Part shown: positions 61,607 through 64,000 of the stretch, one piece after another
Numbering within the stretch: the first letter of the stretch is position 1
Layout of the letters: every line of letters starts with the position of its first letter
Assembly: GCA_019352875.1 (NCBI GenBank)
Contig: JAAAFW010000006.1
Span: 1,393,359 to 1,457,358 of the forward strand
DNA: 64,000 nucleotides
Direction: 5' to 3'
From: Pedobacter cryoconitis
GTDB taxonomy: Bacteria; Bacteroidota; Bacteroidia; Sphingobacteriales; Sphingobacteriaceae
Program-made: the position numbers and the translations under genes
The notes under the pieces: model-generated
Told to the model about the DNA's origin: nothing
What the model saw: only the letters and a program-made list of their open reading frames with translations
The model's database searches: none

Positions 61607-62725
61607 TTACTTCTTCGGTACAAAGACCATTGAAACCGGAGCTCCAACGGCTATTCTTTTGCCGCTGTCTTTTAAAGATCCGTTAACAGGATTACGGCTG
61701 AAAATTACGATCTCGTCTGTATACTGATGACCCACCAGCAGCCACTTTCCGCTGGGATCAATAACGAATGCACGGGGACCATTGCCAAGGGTAGGGGTAA
61801 TTGCTTTATAGGTAAGCTGGCCGTCTTTACCTACTGCGAAGGTCGTAATTGTATTCGCAGTGCCACGATTGCTCGTGTAAAGGAACTTCCCGTCAGCCGA
61901 GATCTGAATATCAGCAGCACCGGTCTCACCTTTAAAATCTGGCGCGAGCATAGAGATTTCCTGAATTTTTTTTAGCTGTCCGTCTTCATAATCAAATGCG
62001 GTGACATCACCCGACATTTCGTGTACCAGATATGCTTTTTTACCTGAGGGGCTAAATACGATATGTCTTGGTCCGCTACCTGGCTTAACGGCCAGGCTAT
62101 CCTTTAAAACCAGAATGTCCTGCTGGACCTGGGGATTATACTGATAGAAAAAAATCATATCCATACCCAGGTCATTCACAACTACATACTTTCCGTCTGG
62201 TGTAAATCTAACCATATGCACATGCGCACTTTCCTGTCTTGCTTTGTCAGGGCCTGATCCGGTATGTTGGATTACCTGTTTAGCCGGGCTCAGACTGCCG
62301 TCTGCCTGCCTGCCGAACACAGAGATTGTGCCGCCCGAATAATTAGCGGAGATCACATTATTGTCGTCTGCAATCAGATAGCAGGGGTCTGCTCCTTTCG
62401 CATCCTGTTTGTTTAAGAAATTTAATTTGCCTCTGGACTGATCAAAACTAAATGCGCTGATCGTGCTTTTCGCAGCATCTTCGTTTACTGCATAGACGAA
62501 ATCTCTGTCTTTGCTTACCGCAAGGTAACTTGGGTTAATGATGTTTTTAGCTACACTTTCCAGGCGGGCTCCGGCTGTTTTACTCTGGTAATCGTAGATA
62601 TAAATACCTTCACTTTTACCGGGAGCGGTATAAGTACCTACAAGTAGCTGGTAGTCTCCTGTGCTTTGGGCATGCACACTAAAAAAGGACATCGTGGCTA
62701 TAGCCATAGCATAAATTTTTTTCAT
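61607..62725 (-). CDS. Lactonase-family seven-bladed beta-propeller protein, exported
   Basis: A protein of 372 residues with a signal peptide (1-19, ending FSVHAQ). The propeller blades repeat motifs such as LAVSKDRDFVYAVNE, VRFTPDGKYVVVNDLG, IVFSPSGKKAYLVHEM, IQISADGKFLYTSNRG and FVIDPSGKWLLVGHQYTD. This is the family of 6-phosphogluconolactonase (YbhE) and muconate-type lactonases. Because it is exported, a role in the cytoplasmic pentose phosphate pathway is doubtful, and I do not give the symbol pgl. Confidence 0.9.
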   Translation of the reverse strand: MKKIYAMAIATMSFFSVHAQSTGDYQLLVGTYTAPGKSEGIYIYDYQSKTAGARLESVAKNIINPSYLAVSKDRDFVYAVNEDAAKSTISAFSFDQSRGKLNFLNKQDAKGADPCYLIADDNNVISANYSGGTISVFGRQADGSLSPAKQVIQHTGSGPDKARQESAHVHMVRFTPDGKYVVVNDLGMDMIFFYQYNPQVQQDILVLKDSLAVKPGSGPRHIVFSPSGKKAYLVHEMSGDVTAFDYEDGQLKKIQEISMLAPDFKGETGAADIQISADGKFLYTSNRGTANTITTFAVGKDGQLTYKAITPTLGNGPRAFVIDPSGKWLLVGHQYTDEIVIFSRNPVNGSLKDSGKRIAVGAPVSMVFVPKK

Positions 62726-62773
62726 ATAATATTGATGTTAACGACGACAATATAATTGTTTTTTCCGGCCATT

Positions 62774-62809
62774 AAAAAAGGGGATATCCATTAAGAACAT
62801 CCCCTTTTT
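62774..62809 (-). terminator. Terminator of the pseudouridine synthase gene
   Basis: AAAAAGGGGAT / ATCCCCTTTTT (62775-62785 and 62799-62809) with a 13-nt loop. It lies 67 nt beyond the stop at 62876 and before the lactonase start region. Confidence 0.7.
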
Positions 62810-62875
62810 GTGAATTGTGCCTTTTCTGAAGGTATCAATCCGTTAGCGCCGGTTTTATCCTTTGCTGTTTATTAT

Positions 62876-64000
62876 TTATTGAATCAGATGTTTGATCTGA
62901 ATTAATTCGTGTTCTTCCAGATATCTCCATCTTCCTCTTGGCAGGTCTTTCTTGGTCAGATTGCCATAAACAACTCTGTCCAGTTTAACGACCTCGTAGC
63001 CCAGATGTTCGAAAATTCTTCTTACGATTCTGTTTTTACCACTGTGAATTTGAATACCTACTTCTTTTTTAGAACCACCAGCTACGTAAGAAACTGAATC
63101 TGGTTTGATTATTCCGTCTTCAAGCTCCAGACCAAACTGGATTTTATTCAGGTCTCCCTGGCTCAGGCTCTTGCTTAGTTCTACATGATAGATTTTAGTG
63201 ATACCATTTCTCGGGTGAGATAATTTATCAGCAAGATCGCCATCATTGGTCATTAATAATAATCCGGTTGTATTACGGTCCAGACGGCCTACAGGATAAA
63301 TCCTTTCACGGCTCGCTTTCTCTACTAACGACATTACTGTCTTGCGTTCCTGAGGATCGTCAGTGGTTGTAATGTAATCTTTAGGTTTGTTCAGTACAAC
63401 GTAGATCTTTTTCTCTCTTTTCAGCAGTTCGCCATTGTAACGAACTTCATCTTTTCCAGGATCTACTTTATGTCCAAGTTCTGAAACAGGAACACCATTT
63501 ACCGAGACAACGCCTGCTGCAATCAGTTCATCTGCCTTACGACGGGAACAGATTCCTGAATTTGCGATGTAACGGTTAAGGCGAATTTTACCATCGTCAA
63601 CTCCTGCACTTTCTTTCCTTGCACGCATAACCGGCGCAGCTTTAGAAAAGTCTTTTGAATATGGTTTCGCACCATCTTCCCTTTTACGGAACGGACGGCT
63701 GTCTGTACTTCTTGAAGTACCTTGCTTTTTATCATTATAGTTTCTGAATGGTCTTTCTCCATCAGTCGCATAATTGTCTTTCTTAATATAGCTGCGGTTT
63801 TCATTCCGTGGCATTTCTTTGGAAGACCCCTCTTTTACTGCACGGGGTCTGAAAGATTTGCTGTCACCATCTCTTGATGGTCTGCCTTTGAAGTCACCTT
63901 CTGGTCTTGGTCTGAAAGATTTGCTGTCACCATCTCTTGACGGTCTGCCTTTGAAGTCACCTTCTGGTCTTGGTCTGAAAGATTTGCTGTCACCATCTCT
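62876..64000 (-). CDS. RsuA/RluB-type pseudouridine synthase with repeat-bearing N-terminal arm, start outside window
   Basis: Makes pseudouridine in ribosomal RNA. The C-terminal 240 residues are a standard S4 domain (IRLNRYIANSGICSRRKADELI) plus the catalytic domain, with the catalytic Asp in GRLDRNTTGLLLMTNDG. The frame stays open from 62876 to the window edge (374 residues seen). The Met at 63814 is therefore probably internal, because the same frame upstream encodes regular repeats of 21 residues (RPSRDGDSKSFRPRPEGDFKG type). The arm is basic, Arg/Gly/Ser-rich and surely disordered, probably an RNA-binding extension. The true start is beyond 64000. Confidence 0.93.
   Translation of the reverse strand, partial: RDGDSKSFRPRPEGDFKGRPSRDGDSKSFRPRPEGDFKGRPSRDGDSKSFRPRAVKEGSSKEMPRNENRSYIKKDNYATDGERPFRNYNDKKQGTSRSTDSRPFRKREDGAKPYSKDFSKAAPVMRARKESAGVDDGKIRLNRYIANSGICSRRKADELIAAGVVSVNGVPVSELGHKVDPGKDEVRYNGELLKREKKIYVVLNKPKDYITTTDDPQERKTVMSLVEKASRERIYPVGRLDRNTTGLLLMTNDGDLADKLSHPRNGITKIYHVELSKSLSQGDLNKIQFGLELEDGIIKPDSVSYVAGGSKKEVGIQIHSGKNRIVRRIFEHLGYEVVKLDRVVYGNLTKKDLPRGRWRYLEEHELIQIKHLIQ
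63846..64000 (-). repeat. 63-bp in-frame tandem repeat in the pseudouridine synthase arm
   Basis: The unit beginning GGTCTGAAAGATTTGCTGTC recurs at about 63846, 63909 and 63972, exactly 63 nt apart, and runs off the window after about 2.5 copies. Copies differ by single bases (for example GATGG versus GACGG), so the period is kept at protein level as 21 residues. Confidence 0.9.

Noticed and set aside
61607..62725. Naming the propeller protein 6-phosphogluconolactonase (pgl)
   Set aside because: It has a signal peptide, while the pathway is cytoplasmic; family membership does not fix the substrate.
63846..64000. Short regular repeats that could suggest a CRISPR array
   Set aside because: The period is 63 nt with no variable spacers, and the repeat is in frame with the pseudouridine synthase.

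Overview
The window is a chromosomal stretch of a Bacteroidota bacterium, most likely a Pedobacter-like member of the Sphingobacteriaceae. Pointers are the Nudix-type arabinose regulator, a CzcA-TolC fusion pump, tandem rhomboids after mutL, a PadR/PspC pair, BshA (bacillithiol), a TonB-plug protein, OstA-like and FadL/GDSL genes, and repeated Bacteroidota -7 boxes (TAnnTTTG) before genes and tRNAs. Base composition is fairly even and moderately AT-rich. I see no prophage, insertion sequence, CRISPR array or rRNA. The species call is inference.

Layout. 1-2217: 3'-truncated (by the window) ileS with an unusual active-site signature. 2375-2632: a small membrane protein. 2734-12678: an L-arabinose island. 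It has araB-araD-araA-Na+/sugar symporter on the minus strand, the regulator araR behind its own terminator, and divergent galM-tkt, which can link arabinose to the pentose phosphate pathway. 12763-18775: a heavy-metal efflux operon (Cys-rich small protein, CzcA-TolC fusion, His-rich adaptor). 18887-22006: universal stress protein, small acidic protein, SDR and AraC regulator. 22092-24775: a DapB-like reductase overlapping an M1 peptidase. 24822-25043: two identical tRNA-Val genes. 25152-26226: recO and a dgkA-like kinase. 26398-31206: sugar MFS transporter, SDR, rlmF, a small unknown gene, and a protein resembling a DACNV sensor joined to a divergent diadenylate-cyclase-like domain. 31324-33801: small membrane protein and a PadR/PspC module. 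33879-42184: TonB-plug protein without a barrel, nitroreductase, FadL/GDSL pair, msrA and a 2OG-Fe(II) oxygenase. 42526-42598: tRNA-Thr. 42721-49260: serine hydrolase, then mutL-rhomboid-rhomboid-EEP nuclease. 49402-64000: cysS, NTF2-like protein, altered GDPD, two SurA-like genes, rdgB, OstA-like, tilS, bshA, a beta-propeller lactonase, and an RsuA/RluB pseudouridine synthase with a 21-residue repeat arm that runs off the end.

Intergenic regions are rich in strong hairpin terminators, several bidirectional. One is a 66-nt inverted repeat with 32-bp arms. Several -7 boxes lie only 4-5 nt upstream of the start codon, suggesting short or absent leaders.

The observations I rate highest are: (1) IleRS carrying GIHH where class I synthetases carry HxGH; (2) the DACNV/DAC-like protein; (3) a CzcA-TolC fusion with what looks like an internal signal peptide at the join; (4) three probable altered enzymes (DapB-like without its His pair, GDPD without its acidic metal ligands, AraR with a dead Nudix box); (5) the repeat-bearing arm on the pseudouridine synthase. 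None is proven novel. All residue statements come from reading the sequence, and family statements come from memory without a database search.
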